Assembly: GCF_030730925.1 (NCBI RefSeq) | Contig: NZ_JAVAMB010000004.1 | Coordinates: forward strand, 1-64,000 | Length of the DNA: 64,000 nt | Origin: Flavobacterium sp. DG2-3 | Lineage (GTDB): Bacteria; Bacteroidota; Bacteroidia; Flavobacteriales; Flavobacteriaceae | Direction: 5' to 3' | Part shown: positions 36,830 through 45,939 of the stretch, in pieces | Position numbering within the stretch: the stretch's first letter is position 1 | Layout: each line of letters starts with the position of its first letter | The notes under the pieces: model-generated | What the model was told of the DNA's origin: nothing | Database searches by the model: none | Seen by the model: only the letters and a program-made list of their open reading frames with translations | Position numbers and translations under genes: made by a program

Positions 36830-37165
36830 TTCCAATTTTGAAAAATCCCAAATTCCAAATGGGGAATGAAAATTCTAATATTTAAATTCCAAACCCCAAA
36901 TAATCAGAATGAAACTCTTAAATCATTTTCATTAGGACCTCGAAGAGGTCAAATATTTATAAAAGCTCAAAATAGTTGTATGTGCGACCCCGATGGGGTC
37001 GTATTACATTATCTTAATATCTTTCTATAAACATATAATCCCTTCGGGATTTCTCGCATCTTGAAAATATTCAAAATGAAAAAAGTCCAAATGGAATGAA
37101 ACTCTAAATAAAAAAATTCCAAATCCCAATTGACATTTGGAATTTGGAATTTAAAATATTGGAAT
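36830..37165. repeat. Mixed intergenic repeats downstream of the propeller lipoprotein gene
   Basis: The 439-base gap 36734-37172 holds, besides the metN promoter, text-like TTCCAAAT/AATTCCAAA words (36838-36900 and 37083-37165) around three small palindromes: GACCTCGAAGAGGTC (36934-36948), GCGACCCCGATGGGGTCGT (36984-37002) and AATCCCTTCGGGATT (37038-37052). No gene seen. Confidence 0.65.
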
Positions 37166-37172
37166 TTAATTT

Positions 37173-38177
37173 TTAATTATTTTGTTCTGCAATTACAGAT
37201 TTATTCAGTTTGATTACTCTGATTTTTTTATTGGTATTATCAGACAAGAAAATGCGGTCGTCTAGCTGAGCTGTTGCAACAATGGTTCCGAAAGCATTTT
37301 TTCCTAAAATATCAGAAGCGCTTAAGGCTGCTTTGTAATTCATTTTAACGAAATCTGCTTTTGGATATAGTTTTAAATAAGATGCACTTCCCACATTTTC
37401 TGAAGTTACAGCCCAATCTTTACTGAAAAAAACCGCAATTGGCTTGATATCTACAAATTGTACTTTTTGTGGTTCAATAGGAGTTGTTAACGAAGCCGTG
37501 GCATTGGCTTTAATATTGGCAATACTGTAATATAAATAGCTTTTTGCGTCTCTTCCTGCTACAACCAGATTTCCATCAGAAACATCCATAGAATATACTT
37601 CTGTGTATCCGTTTAAGGTATTCAGTTTGGCAATAGGCTGTAAATTCCAATCGCTTGTTTCGGTAATTTGAGAAGCTTCAAAAACCTTAATGCTCTTTTC
37701 TTTTTCTTTTACGAATATCAATCCGTCTTTTGCCACAACGCCAAAAACGTGTACAAAAGTCTGCCACCATTGTCCATTTCCAACCGTGCTGATTCCGGCA
37801 GTAGTAGCTTCATCAAAAACAAACAATCTCGATTCTGTACTTCCAACATAAATACGGCCGTTATCAACGCTAACCGATGTTAAACTCGTCAGCGCAATGG
37901 TTGTGGTTCCTTTTTTATATTCTTTTATGGTTTTAATGTGTTGCAATGTTAGAGCATTAAATATCTCCAACACATTTCCGTTGATCACATACAATTTCTC
38001 ATTCGCAATAGCGATGCCTTTTGGGTCAAATGCTTCTGTACTTCCTGGAATATTTTCGTTCGTAATTACAGCTTCATCCGTCGGATAATAATACGTGTAA
38101 TCTTTAGAGGCAACATCGTCTTTACTGCAATTGGTAAACAAACAAAGTGCTAAAATTAGGGGCAGGATATGTTTCAT
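37173..38177 (-). CDS. Beta-propeller lipoprotein, unrecognised
   Basis: 334 residues from this ATG, chosen because it gives a lipoprotein signal (MKHILPLILALCLFTNC); the start eight codons upstream would overlap the preceding gene. The rest shows repeated propeller-type strands (IAIANEKLYVINGNVLEIFN, VDNGRIYVGSTESRLFVFD, DGLIFVKEKEKSIKVFE, SDGNLVVAGRD). No catalytic motif. It follows the metzincin gene by 14 bases and is probably anchored next to it on the cell surface. Function unknown. Confidence 0.85.
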   Translation of the reverse strand: MKHILPLILALCLFTNCSKDDVASKDYTYYYPTDEAVITNENIPGSTEAFDPKGIAIANEKLYVINGNVLEIFNALTLQHIKTIKEYKKGTTTIALTSLTSVSVDNGRIYVGSTESRLFVFDEATTAGISTVGNGQWWQTFVHVFGVVAKDGLIFVKEKEKSIKVFEASQITETSDWNLQPIAKLNTLNGYTEVYSMDVSDGNLVVAGRDAKSYLYYSIANIKANATASLTTPIEPQKVQFVDIKPIAVFFSKDWAVTSENVGSASYLKLYPKADFVKMNYKAALSASDILGKNAFGTIVATAQLDDRIFLSDNTNKKIRVIKLNKSVIAEQNN

Positions 38178-38191
38178 GTGTGAGGTATATT

Positions 38192-39406
38192 TTAGTTCCA
38201 TTTTCCTTCGCCTTTATATTTCAGCAAAAATGGGTTTTTAGGATCGATTTTAAATACTGGTTTTTTATAACTTCCTTTTACGTAAGCTGTTTTTGAATAC
38301 GTTTTTAAAACCTCTGGATCTGTAAACGGAAGATCATTCAGATGAATTAAGTATTTATAAAAATGAGTCAGCATTTCTTGCTGGCCTCCGCCCTCTCCGC
38401 TATTTGCAAGATTGCTACTATGGCTAAAGCCAATATGATGCGAATATTCGTGAGACCAAACCGACATTTCTCCAACCCAATGTCCAGTTACATAACCCGA
38501 TTCCCATTGCGATGCCAGATTTCCTCCGCCCCAAGCAGAATCTCCTCCTACCATAGCCATCCAAACGGGTCTTTTATCCAAGTAATTCCAATATATTTTT
38601 TCGATTTCTTCTTTCGAATAATAATCGTAAACGCCATCAACATCGTCAGCATTCCCGTGCCAGTTTAAGGCACCGTTTATTGCCGTTCCAGCTGTTGTCG
38701 CTTGCTCTTGTTTGTATTTGTCAAAATTGGTAAAAGTGCTGTAATACAAAGGATGGCTCAGCGCATAAGAATAATTGATAATCATCGTAATAGCTTCTTT
38801 TGCCAATGCCGGATTCATTGGAAGAAATTTACCCAATTCGTTAATGTGGTAACCGTCATGAAACTGAACTAAATGGTTCGATTTTATTTTTTTGAATTTC
38901 TGAAATAAAGGATCTTCCGATTCTACAGAAAACTCAATTGCTCCAGACGAAAAACCTTCAATTTTATCAATAGTTACGGTATTTCCTGTTTCTAACAAAT
39001 AATCGTTTGTCTTGTCTGTCAAAGGAATTTTATGAAACGAACGATGAAATGCGGGAACTTTTGAAAAGCTAAAAAGCAAAAACTTCTTGTCGTAATTAGG
39101 CAGTTTTGCATACACTTTTACATCTGTCAATCCAACTGGAGAATACAGGGAAACTTGTACAGAATCTTTTCCTTTTTGAATAACCTGAAAGGGTTCGTTT
39201 ACTCTAAACCAGCGGTCTGTTTTATCATACATTTTTGAAGGACTTTCGTCATCTTCAAATAGGATCATCGGTTTATTATCTGCGGGTAAAGCTGAAGCGT
39301 CAATGCTTGGTAGGTAATTTGGCTTGTAGTTTTCGCCATCATCACTACAGCCAAAAATAATACTTGCTAATAGGGCAAGTACAAAAAAGTGAGTGTTTTT
39401 TCTCAT
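38192..39406 (-). CDS. Putative metzincin-type zinc metalloprotease lipoprotein
   Basis: 404 residues with a lipoprotein signal (LLASIIFGCSDDGE). It contains H319-E-Y-S-H323-H-I-G-F-S-H329, the metzincin zinc motif HExxHxxGxxH, in a sequence that otherwise matches no family I know. A region rich in Gly (SGEGGGQQEML) follows and may hold the Met-turn. The N-terminal 200 residues look like a beta-sandwich. Probably a surface-exposed protease or a protein-binding relative. It heads a two-gene operon with the propeller lipoprotein, from a near-consensus promoter at 39442-39471. Confidence 0.82.
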   Translation of the reverse strand: MRKNTHFFVLALLASIIFGCSDDGENYKPNYLPSIDASALPADNKPMILFEDDESPSKMYDKTDRWFRVNEPFQVIQKGKDSVQVSLYSPVGLTDVKVYAKLPNYDKKFLLFSFSKVPAFHRSFHKIPLTDKTNDYLLETGNTVTIDKIEGFSSGAIEFSVESEDPLFQKFKKIKSNHLVQFHDGYHINELGKFLPMNPALAKEAITMIINYSYALSHPLYYSTFTNFDKYKQEQATTAGTAINGALNWHGNADDVDGVYDYYSKEEIEKIYWNYLDKRPVWMAMVGGDSAWGGGNLASQWESGYVTGHWVGEMSVWSHEYSHHIGFSHSSNLANSGEGGGQQEMLTHFYKYLIHLNDLPFTDPEVLKTYSKTAYVKGSYKKPVFKIDPKNPFLLKYKGEGKWN

Positions 39407-39441
39407 CAGTAAGTAAGTAGGTTTGGGGTTAAATATTCCTG

Positions 39442-39471
39442 CAAAACTATAAATATGCTTGGTATAAACAA
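39442..39471 (-). promoter_or_regulatory. Promoter of the metzincin operon
   Basis: Minus-strand TTG (39469-39471), exactly 19 bases, then TAGTTTTG (39442-39449): a full match to the Bacteroidota TTG-N19-TAnnTTTG promoter. Expected transcription start near 39436, leader about 30 bases. Confidence 0.75.
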
Positions 39472-39526
39472 GCTTCTTGCAAGAAAAATACGAATATAAA
39501 ATATACTAACCGTAAGTTTATACCAA
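39459..39526. promoter_or_regulatory. Inverted repeats over the metzincin promoter
   Basis: TTGGTATAAAC (39459-39469) and GTTTATACCAA (39516-39526) are perfect 11-base inverted arms. The left arm covers the promoter spacer and -33 box. Between them is a further 12-base palindrome TTCTTGCAAGAA (39474-39485). Likely operator(s) for an unknown regulator. Confidence 0.6.
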
Positions 39527-39560
39527 TACCTACTATACTTAAAAGTTATATTTTAGAATT

Positions 39561-40682
39561 CTATCGGCTCAAGTCCAAAGTTTTGATTGCAGATAAATCA
39601 GAATTGAACTGGACAAAACTCGAAGGAAATCCTAACTTGATTTTTCCTACTTTATCCTGCAGACCAATTGCTGCAGCGACTCTTGTGGTTGCCATTTTTA
39701 TAGCTTCGTCCGCCGAAACATTTAGATTGTTATAGGCATTTTGCACGGCTTCTGTCATCGAGATTGAGGCTCCTGCCAAATTTCCATCTTCATTTCTATA
39801 GAAACCATCTACCAAATGGGCATCAAAATTATCCCACTTAAAGTTGGCTACTTTTCGACCTAAAAATGTTGCGTCACTAATTAAGAAAAACTTATCCTGT
39901 TTCAATTTATATGCAATTTTAGCGGCTGCGTAATCGCAATGAACTCCGTCTAAAATAACTGGTGCATATACTTCTTCATTTTCAAAAACGGCTCCAACCA
40001 AACCAGGCTCACGATGTCCGAATTGTGTCATGGCGTTGAATAAATGCGTTACTAGGTTTATTCCTTTAGAAAAATAAACTTGCGCTTCTTTATGTGTTAT
40101 GGTCGAATGTCCGATAGAGATTGTTATACCTCTTTCGATCAGCATATTTAACTGCTCTTCTGTAAAACATTCTGGAGCAATTGTAATGACTTTTATAACA
40201 TCTTTTCCTTTACTGATAATTTCTTGAAGTTCTTCATTCGTTGGCTTTCGAACCTGATCTATACTGTGCGCGCCACGTCTTTGTGGATTCAAAAATGGGC
40301 CTTCTAAATGCATTCCGATTACGCCGTTTTTATGTTTTTTCATGTAATCGCGAACAGCTTCGATTCCTTGTAAAATGGTTTCTCGCGAAGAAGAAATTAA
40401 ACAGGGTAAAACATGTGTCGTACCGTATTTCATGCTGGCATCATAAATATCCTGAATGGTTTCTTCGTTTGGAGTCTGGCTGAAATAATACTTTTCTCCG
40501 CCGTTTATTTGAATATCTATAAATCCTGCGGCAAGGTGATTTCCGTTCAAATCGATTGTTTCAATATCGTTTGGAATTTCTTTTTGTACCGAAATAATAG
40601 TTCCGTTTTCTACAATTACAACTCCATTTTCTATTATTTCGTCACCTGTATGCACCACAGCATTGACAATTGCCTGTTTCAT
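39561..40682 (-). CDS. nagA: N-acetylglucosamine-6-phosphate deacetylase NagA
   Basis: 373 residues from this ATG (MKQAIVNAVVHTGDEI); 23 further upstream codons are low-complexity and unlikely. Amidohydrolase motifs: GFIDIQINGG, metal ligand E in GMHLEGPFLNPQRRGAH, ISIGHS, LVTHLFNAM and catalytic Asp in LISDAT. It removes the acetyl group of GlcNAc-6-P, the step after MurQ, to give glucosamine-6-P. It stands alone, 12.5 kb from the salvage locus, without the TGCGTT operators. NagB is not in the window. Confidence 0.95.
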   Translation of the reverse strand: MKQAIVNAVVHTGDEIIENGVVIVENGTIISVQKEIPNDIETIDLNGNHLAAGFIDIQINGGEKYYFSQTPNEETIQDIYDASMKYGTTHVLPCLISSSRETILQGIEAVRDYMKKHKNGVIGMHLEGPFLNPQRRGAHSIDQVRKPTNEELQEIISKGKDVIKVITIAPECFTEEQLNMLIERGITISIGHSTITHKEAQVYFSKGINLVTHLFNAMTQFGHREPGLVGAVFENEEVYAPVILDGVHCDYAAAKIAYKLKQDKFFLISDATFLGRKVANFKWDNFDAHLVDGFYRNEDGNLAGASISMTEAVQNAYNNLNVSADEAIKMATTRVAAAIGLQDKVGKIKLGFPSSFVQFNSDLSAIKTLDLSR

Positions 40683-40849
40683 GTTTTTGATTAATTTCTT
40701 TTTTCCAAATTTAAAGAAGAAGTTTTGATTAACAGAAATAAAAAATTTCATAAAACAAATAAGTCGTCATTTTTTTTAACAATTAAGATTGCTAGCGCGA
40801 GTCTCGCTCGTGAACATAAAGTATTTCTTATATTTACTCAAAAAATATC

Positions 40850-41210
40850 ATGAAATTAAAACAGCAAAATAAAAACCAGAATTAATTTTGAGGATATTCA
40901 ATGGGGAGACTGGGATTATGATGGATGTCACAAAGTACTCTTTAACAATAAATTGTTTTCAGGATATGTTGTCTATGACAGGCATGAGAATGGTAGTATC
41001 ATGAATGAAGTTGAGTATAAAAATGGAAGTCATCTCGGCTGGGAAAATGAATATAACGTAGACGGACAACTTACATATTCTTGCTTAACAGTTGGAGAAA
41101 CATCTCTTGAAGTATTTGAATACGATAATGATGGAAATCTAATTGATCACTGGAAAACCGTTGGGGACGTTTATTTTCAGGAAATGACTCTAAAATTTAA
41201 TTTAGATTAG
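40850..41210 (+). pseudogene. YwqK/MORN-like protein gene with a probable frameshift
   Basis: The frame ending at 41210 is open from 40860 but has no ATG before residue-level homology begins (INFEDIQWGDWDYDG). An ATG at 40850 in another frame gives MKLKQQNKNQN and stops at once. A single-base slip in the A-runs of 40866-40875 would join the two into a protein of about 120 residues. The sequence carries repeated YNxDGxL/YDNDGNLxxHW elements like the YwqK toxin-immunity-type repeats. The copy is flanked by GCTAGCGCGAG/CGCTAGCG palindromic repeats. It may be a real pseudogene, a sequencing slip, or a gene using TTG at 40953. Confidence 0.5.
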
Positions 41211-41221
41211 GTTTTAAAATG

Positions 41222-41245
41222 TTACCTCGCTAGCGTGTGCACAAC
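41222..41245. repeat. CGCTAGCG palindromic repeat
   Basis: CTCGCTAGCGTGTGCACAAC; a related inverted element, GCTAGCGCGAGTCTCGCTCG, is at 40791-40810 on the other side of the YwqK-like remnant. Confidence 0.5.
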
Positions 41246-41378
41246 AGCATTTACGATTGTTTGTTACATTTCTAGTTTTTTTCAAGTTTATTTTTTTCAA
41301 ATAAAAAAGCTCTAGATTTCTCCAAAGCTTTTTTGAATTTAAATTCTGAAAATTAATATAATGAGCTATTATATACGT

Positions 41379-41411
41379 TTCCCACGGTTGAAACCGTGGG
41401 CTATGTTGAAT
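41379..41411. repeat. Palindromic repeat, family C (second copy)
   Basis: CCACGGTTGAAACCGTGG then GCTATGTTGAAT; paired with the copy at 28945-28990. It lies just beyond the stop of the TolC-like gene and may serve as a stem near its 3' end. Confidence 0.7.
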
Positions 41412-41427
41412 TAGATTATCAAGATTT

Positions 41428-42825
41428 TTAATCTGGATTGGCCAATATTTTATACAATTCGGCATTCGAAAGATAAAATTGGTTTTCTAAACTTATTTGC
41501 GAAAGCTTTGCACTTACTAAATTATTTTCTCTCGAATTGATTAAGAAAATCGAACTTTCGCCAAAAGAGAATAATTTTTCTTCTGAGTTCAGCATCGTCA
41601 TATAATCGTTTACCAGATTATCGATTACGATTTTTTGTTTTCTTAAAGAAGCAATTTCGGTTTGCTGTGCTTTGATTTTATTTTTAAGCTCCAATCGCTG
41701 CTGTCCAATATCATATTGCATATCCTGAATTTTCAGTTTTGCCATTTTTAAGCTTCCACGTTCTTTTCTCAAGAAAATCGGAAAACTGAAATCGATATTA
41801 AACTTATAATCATCGGTGTTGAAATTATTCCAATAATTCGGTTCTGAAATATAATTGTAACCTACATTTATCTTAGGAAGCAATGAATTGGCTTTCAGCT
41901 GTCGATTGACTTCCAAGATATCCATTTTAGTTTCTAAAGACTGAATTTTTGGGTGCGAATCTAACGACTCCACATCGACCATCATAGCATCTGTTCTCAG
42001 GGTTTCTTCGATTGTCTGTATTAAATTTTGCTCTGGTTTTACTACGTCTCCCAATTCAACCGGAACATTTTCAATCCATAAAAAATTAGCCAATTTCAAT
42101 TTCGCTTTAGCCAATTTTAAATTTCCGTTTTCAACATTCAGCTCTCTGTTTCGCACTGTAATTTTAGCTTCAACACTGTCAATTGCTGGTGCATCTCCAG
42201 CCGAAATTAATTTCTTAACTCCTTGAAAACGAGTACTAGCAAAACCTAAATAGTTTTTGTACAATTCGGCTTCGTTATAACTTTTTCTCCATTCAAAATA
42301 CGCTTCACTAGCCTGATATAAAACTTCGATTGCTCTTAGTTTTCGCTGTGCATCGCTTAGTTTTACTTGAAGTTTACCTTCTCTAACATCGGCCATTCTT
42401 TGGTTAATAAACATTCCCTGCCCCAAAGCAACGTTAATTCCAAGCGAAGTTAAACCCGCTTCTGGAGTTTTATTTTGCGGGTTGTAATATTCTCCGCTGG
42501 TATCGTCAAAACCTGCTTTGATCTCCACTCCATACCAAGTCGGAATTTTGAAACTGCTGTTTAATAACGAATAATATTCTGTGCCTTTAAATTCTTTCTT
42601 ATTGTAATCTACTTCCAGTTTTGGATCAAATCCGCCTCGCGCCGTCATCAATTTTGCCTGCGCATTCGACACTTCAAGATTGGCTTGTTTTACCAATGGG
42701 TGGTATTTTTTTACATAACCCAAGAACTCGATATAAGTAAGTTCCTCTTGATTAAAGTTCTGACTTTGCAGTGTAGAAAAACAAAATACCAGTAAGAAAG
42801 AAAACAGTTTTACAAGATTTCTCAT
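41428..42825 (-). CDS. TolC-family outer-membrane efflux protein
   Basis: 465 residues from the ATG that gives a signal peptide (MRNLVKLFSFLLVFCFSTLQS). The earlier ATG would add a lysine-rich stretch and overlap the HlyD gene. Outer-membrane factor with two long coiled-coil repeats (VKQANLEVSNAQAKLMTARG, QRLELKNKIKAQQTEIASLRKQK). It forms the outer-membrane tunnel of a tripartite exporter with the two genes upstream; the gap to the HlyD gene is a single base. Confidence 0.93.
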   Translation of the reverse strand: MRNLVKLFSFLLVFCFSTLQSQNFNQEELTYIEFLGYVKKYHPLVKQANLEVSNAQAKLMTARGGFDPKLEVDYNKKEFKGTEYYSLLNSSFKIPTWYGVEIKAGFDDTSGEYYNPQNKTPEAGLTSLGINVALGQGMFINQRMADVREGKLQVKLSDAQRKLRAIEVLYQASEAYFEWRKSYNEAELYKNYLGFASTRFQGVKKLISAGDAPAIDSVEAKITVRNRELNVENGNLKLAKAKLKLANFLWIENVPVELGDVVKPEQNLIQTIEETLRTDAMMVDVESLDSHPKIQSLETKMDILEVNRQLKANSLLPKINVGYNYISEPNYWNNFNTDDYKFNIDFSFPIFLRKERGSLKMAKLKIQDMQYDIGQQRLELKNKIKAQQTEIASLRKQKIVIDNLVNDYMTMLNSEEKLFSFGESSIFLINSRENNLVSAKLSQISLENQFYLSNAELYKILANPD

Positions 42826-42826
42826 T

Positions 42827-44179
42827 TTACTTTTTCTCCTTTCCTTTTTCTTCTTTTTCTCCTGAATTGTAATAGTTTGGCGGGAAACCATTCAAGTTTC
42901 GCCAAATCTCGTACCATACCGAAACTGTTTCTAGCAAAGCAATACTTTGTGCTCCGGCACCGATGCTTAACTCTTTCGGCCAGTGGCGGTCTACTCCATC
43001 TGGAGCTACTAATATTCTGTATTTTCCGTTCGGGCTTATAAAGTTTTCAATAGCAACGACTTTTCCTCCGTAAGTTCCATAAGATAATCCAGGCCATCCA
43101 GAAAATACGATTCTCGGCCATCCGTCAAACCAGACACGAACTTTTGCACCGCGGTGAACCAACGGCAAATCGATTGGATCTACGTACGTTTCTACCGCAA
43201 TATCATATTTAGAAGGCATAATACTTACCACAGAAGTTCCTTCTTTGATCGTTTCTCCAAGACCCGCCAATAAAGCACGGTTTACATAACCGCTTTGAGG
43301 TGCTGTAATGTAGTACAAACCATTTCTAAGTCTATAATTGGTGTATTGGTTTTCTAGCTTATTTACCTGAGCTTCTGTATCGTACTGCGTGCTTAAAGCG
43401 GTAAATTTGTCGCTTCTCGATTTTGATATCTTTTCAGCATATTCTGCCGTAATTCTATTGATTTCTACTTTCGCATTAATCAATTCGTTTTTGCTGCTTA
43501 GCAATTTATTTTCTTGCGTAATTACATAAGCTTCAGATTCTTGCAATTTTAATCTTTTTTGCTCGACATCTGTCAAAGGTTTTAAACCTTCTTTGTTTAA
43601 AGCAGTCGAACGATCAAATTGCGTTTTTGCAATTCGAAGCTGTGTTTTAACCGCCACAAGATCCATACTGTCACTTTTTATTTTTAGCAATGACTGGCGA
43701 ATTTTGTTCTGCGCTTGCTGTAATTTCAATTGTCTTTCTGTGTTTAGCGACTGTGCTTGCACATCAAGAGAGTTTACTTTATCGCCATACGATTCTACTG
43801 CCATTTTTTTAGCATCTACCTGCTGTTTGGTATTACCAACCAGATTCGGATCCAAGTAATCTTCTTTGATCTCCGAAATAAAAAGTATCGTATCTCCTTT
43901 TTTTACATAATCTCCTTCTTTTACAAACCATTTTTCAATACGTCCCGCAATAGCGTTGTGAACCGTTTGCGGTCTTTGATCTGGTTTTAAAGTTGTTACA
44001 GAACCGCTTCCTGAAATATTCTGCGTCCAAGGCAAGAAAAGGCAGCAAACTAGAAAAATCAAAAATCCGATAATGACTTTGTTCAAAATTCTGTAATGCG
44101 GTCTGCGGGCAACGCTTGTAATCGATTTGTATTTGCCCGGCGTTATAAGTACGTTATTATCTTTAGATATGTTGAGCAT
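42827..44179 (-). CDS. HlyD-family membrane fusion protein
   Basis: 450 residues, one membrane segment (about 33-51), then a split biotinyl-lipoyl domain (GRIEKWFVKEGDYVKKGDTILFI and AGLGETIKEGTSVVSIMP) around a long coiled coil (about 120-270), and a beta-barrel domain. Periplasmic adaptor linking the ABC protein to the TolC-like channel. Two bases after the ABC gene. Confidence 0.93.
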   Translation of the reverse strand: MLNISKDNNVLITPGKYKSITSVARRPHYRILNKVIIGFLIFLVCCLFLPWTQNISGSGSVTTLKPDQRPQTVHNAIAGRIEKWFVKEGDYVKKGDTILFISEIKEDYLDPNLVGNTKQQVDAKKMAVESYGDKVNSLDVQAQSLNTERQLKLQQAQNKIRQSLLKIKSDSMDLVAVKTQLRIAKTQFDRSTALNKEGLKPLTDVEQKRLKLQESEAYVITQENKLLSSKNELINAKVEINRITAEYAEKISKSRSDKFTALSTQYDTEAQVNKLENQYTNYRLRNGLYYITAPQSGYVNRALLAGLGETIKEGTSVVSIMPSKYDIAVETYVDPIDLPLVHRGAKVRVWFDGWPRIVFSGWPGLSYGTYGGKVVAIENFISPNGKYRILVAPDGVDRHWPKELSIGAGAQSIALLETVSVWYEIWRNLNGFPPNYYNSGEKEEKGKEKK

Positions 44180-44181
44180 GA

Positions 44182-45837
44182 TTAAAGCTTTATGTCGTTA
44201 ATAATTTTTCCGTCATCAATCGTAATCATACGAGTGCATTTGCTTTTCCAAACATCATTTTTAGAAGTTACAATAACAGTCCAGTCATTTTCTTCAGAAA
44301 GTAAAAAGTCAACTATTTTACTCGAAGTAATGTCGTCCATTTTATCTACTGGATCTTCTAAGAATAAGATATTCGGTCTACCCACAATACTTCTGGCCAA
44401 AAGAATTTTTTGAACATCAGAAGCAGAAAGTTCACGACCTCCGGGATGAATTTGATTCTCCAGCCCGTTTTCGAAAGTTTTAATGTACGGTGTAAGACCA
44501 ACATTGTCTAAAGCCCATTTTAAATCATCGCTATTTAGTTTTTCGTTTCCAAAAACAATATTTTCGCGAATCGTTCCTGCAAAAAGCGTGTCGCCCTGCA
44601 AGTACGTTCCTGCCTGCGCTCTATAAGTATCTTCGTTAAGACGATTCATATAATTGTCTGTCACATACATAGCTCCGCTTTCTGGTTCTAAAACGCCCGA
44701 AAGCAATCGCAGTAAAGTACTTTTTCCTGCACCGTTTGTTCCGGTAAGAATAATTTTTTCTCCTTGAGAGATTTTTAGATTAATATTCTTAAGCGATTTT
44801 TTATTGTGTTGCGGATAATTGTAATTAATGCTTTCGGTTTCGATATTGATTCCTTTTTCTGTTTTGTCTGAAGTTTGCGGAATGCACGAAATCTCCATAT
44901 CTGTCACCTGTCCGATTTTTTCAACAGAAGTCAAAACGTCGTAAAAAGATTCCAATCCGAAAATGATTTTTTCTACCGAATTGATTAATAATACAATTAC
45001 GATCTCAGCTGCTACGAACTGCCCTATGTTCATTTGGTGGTGAATTACCAGAAAACCACCGATCGATAATAAGGCAGCAGTAACAATTACCTTAAAAATA
45101 GTAAGCTGAATGTATTGTTTTTTCATTATCTGAAAGTGTTTTTCACGGTAATTGACGTAGTTGGTCACATAGCCGTCATTTCGTTCCAGAGCATATTCAA
45201 AAGCTCCTTTTCTGCGGAAACTTTCTCTGTTTCTGGCAATTTCCTGAAGCCAAGCTGCAACTTTATATTTAAATTTTGATTCGTTCAAACTGGTTTCCAG
45301 TCCGTCTTTATACGAAAATTTAAAAATGACATATAAGATCACAATAAAAAGAAGTCCGATTACCATAAAGAAAGAATGGTACAGAACTAATAAAATAATC
45401 CCCAGACCGACCTGAAGAAATGCTGTACAGAAATCTAACAACAATTTAGCTGTACCTTTCTGCACCATCAGCGTATCGAAAAAACGATTGGCTTTTTCTG
45501 GAGCATATTCAGAATACATTTCTTTAAATTTAATTAAAGGCATTCTGTAAGCAAATTCGAAAGAAGAACGAACGAAAATTCGCTGCTGCAGATTCTCTAC
45601 AATACGCAGCTGTAAAATGTTAAGGACTCCTCCAAAACCAACTCCAATTGTTACCAGAATCACTAGAACTATCCACGAAACGCTCAACTGTCCGCTTTGA
45701 ATAAAATTAATAATGGCTTGGATTCCCAAAGGCAGAGAAAGATTTACTAACCCTGCAAATGCAGCATAGAAGATAATTTGATATACATCGCGCTTATCGA
45801 GCTGCAATAAGTTATAAAAACGTTTAAATGGTGTCAT
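44182..45837 (-). CDS. ABC exporter with a degenerate ATPase domain
   Basis: 551 residues from MTPFKRFYNLLQLDKRD. Membrane domain with six segments (about 15-300), then a nucleotide-binding domain with an intact Walker A (TGTNGAGKST, about 365-374). The C-loop reads LSASD instead of LSGGQ, Walker B ends LEDP instead of LDEP, and the switch histidine region reads VIVTSKND with no His. It lacks an N-terminal C39 peptidase. With HlyD and TolC proteins encoded next to it, it forms a type I secretion-like exporter. The changes suggest slow or altered ATP use, or pairing with another ATPase. Cargo unknown. Confidence 0.92.
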   Translation of the reverse strand: MTPFKRFYNLLQLDKRDVYQIIFYAAFAGLVNLSLPLGIQAIINFIQSGQLSVSWIVLVILVTIGVGFGGVLNILQLRIVENLQQRIFVRSSFEFAYRMPLIKFKEMYSEYAPEKANRFFDTLMVQKGTAKLLLDFCTAFLQVGLGIILLVLYHSFFMVIGLLFIVILYVIFKFSYKDGLETSLNESKFKYKVAAWLQEIARNRESFRRKGAFEYALERNDGYVTNYVNYREKHFQIMKKQYIQLTIFKVIVTAALLSIGGFLVIHHQMNIGQFVAAEIVIVLLINSVEKIIFGLESFYDVLTSVEKIGQVTDMEISCIPQTSDKTEKGINIETESINYNYPQHNKKSLKNINLKISQGEKIILTGTNGAGKSTLLRLLSGVLEPESGAMYVTDNYMNRLNEDTYRAQAGTYLQGDTLFAGTIRENIVFGNEKLNSDDLKWALDNVGLTPYIKTFENGLENQIHPGGRELSASDVQKILLARSIVGRPNILFLEDPVDKMDDITSSKIVDFLLSEENDWTVIVTSKNDVWKSKCTRMITIDDGKIINDIKL

Positions 45838-45939
45838 GAAATGTAAGTATAAATACAAGATTATTACATAGAATAAATATACGGCAAAAACCGCACTTAT
45901 AGATTAAGATTTTGATCCTAATCCTTAAAAAACAAGTAT

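Noticed and set aside
36620..36830. SAM riboswitch before metN
   Set aside because: I looked for the conserved cores of SAM-I and SAM-II type riboswitches in the leader and saw none; the leader is too short for SAM-I and is largely occupied by the small ORF.
41214..41465. 83-codon minus-strand ORF overlapping the end of the TolC-like gene
   Set aside because: It spans a palindromic repeat and overlaps the end of a well-supported gene in another frame; composition is unlike a protein.
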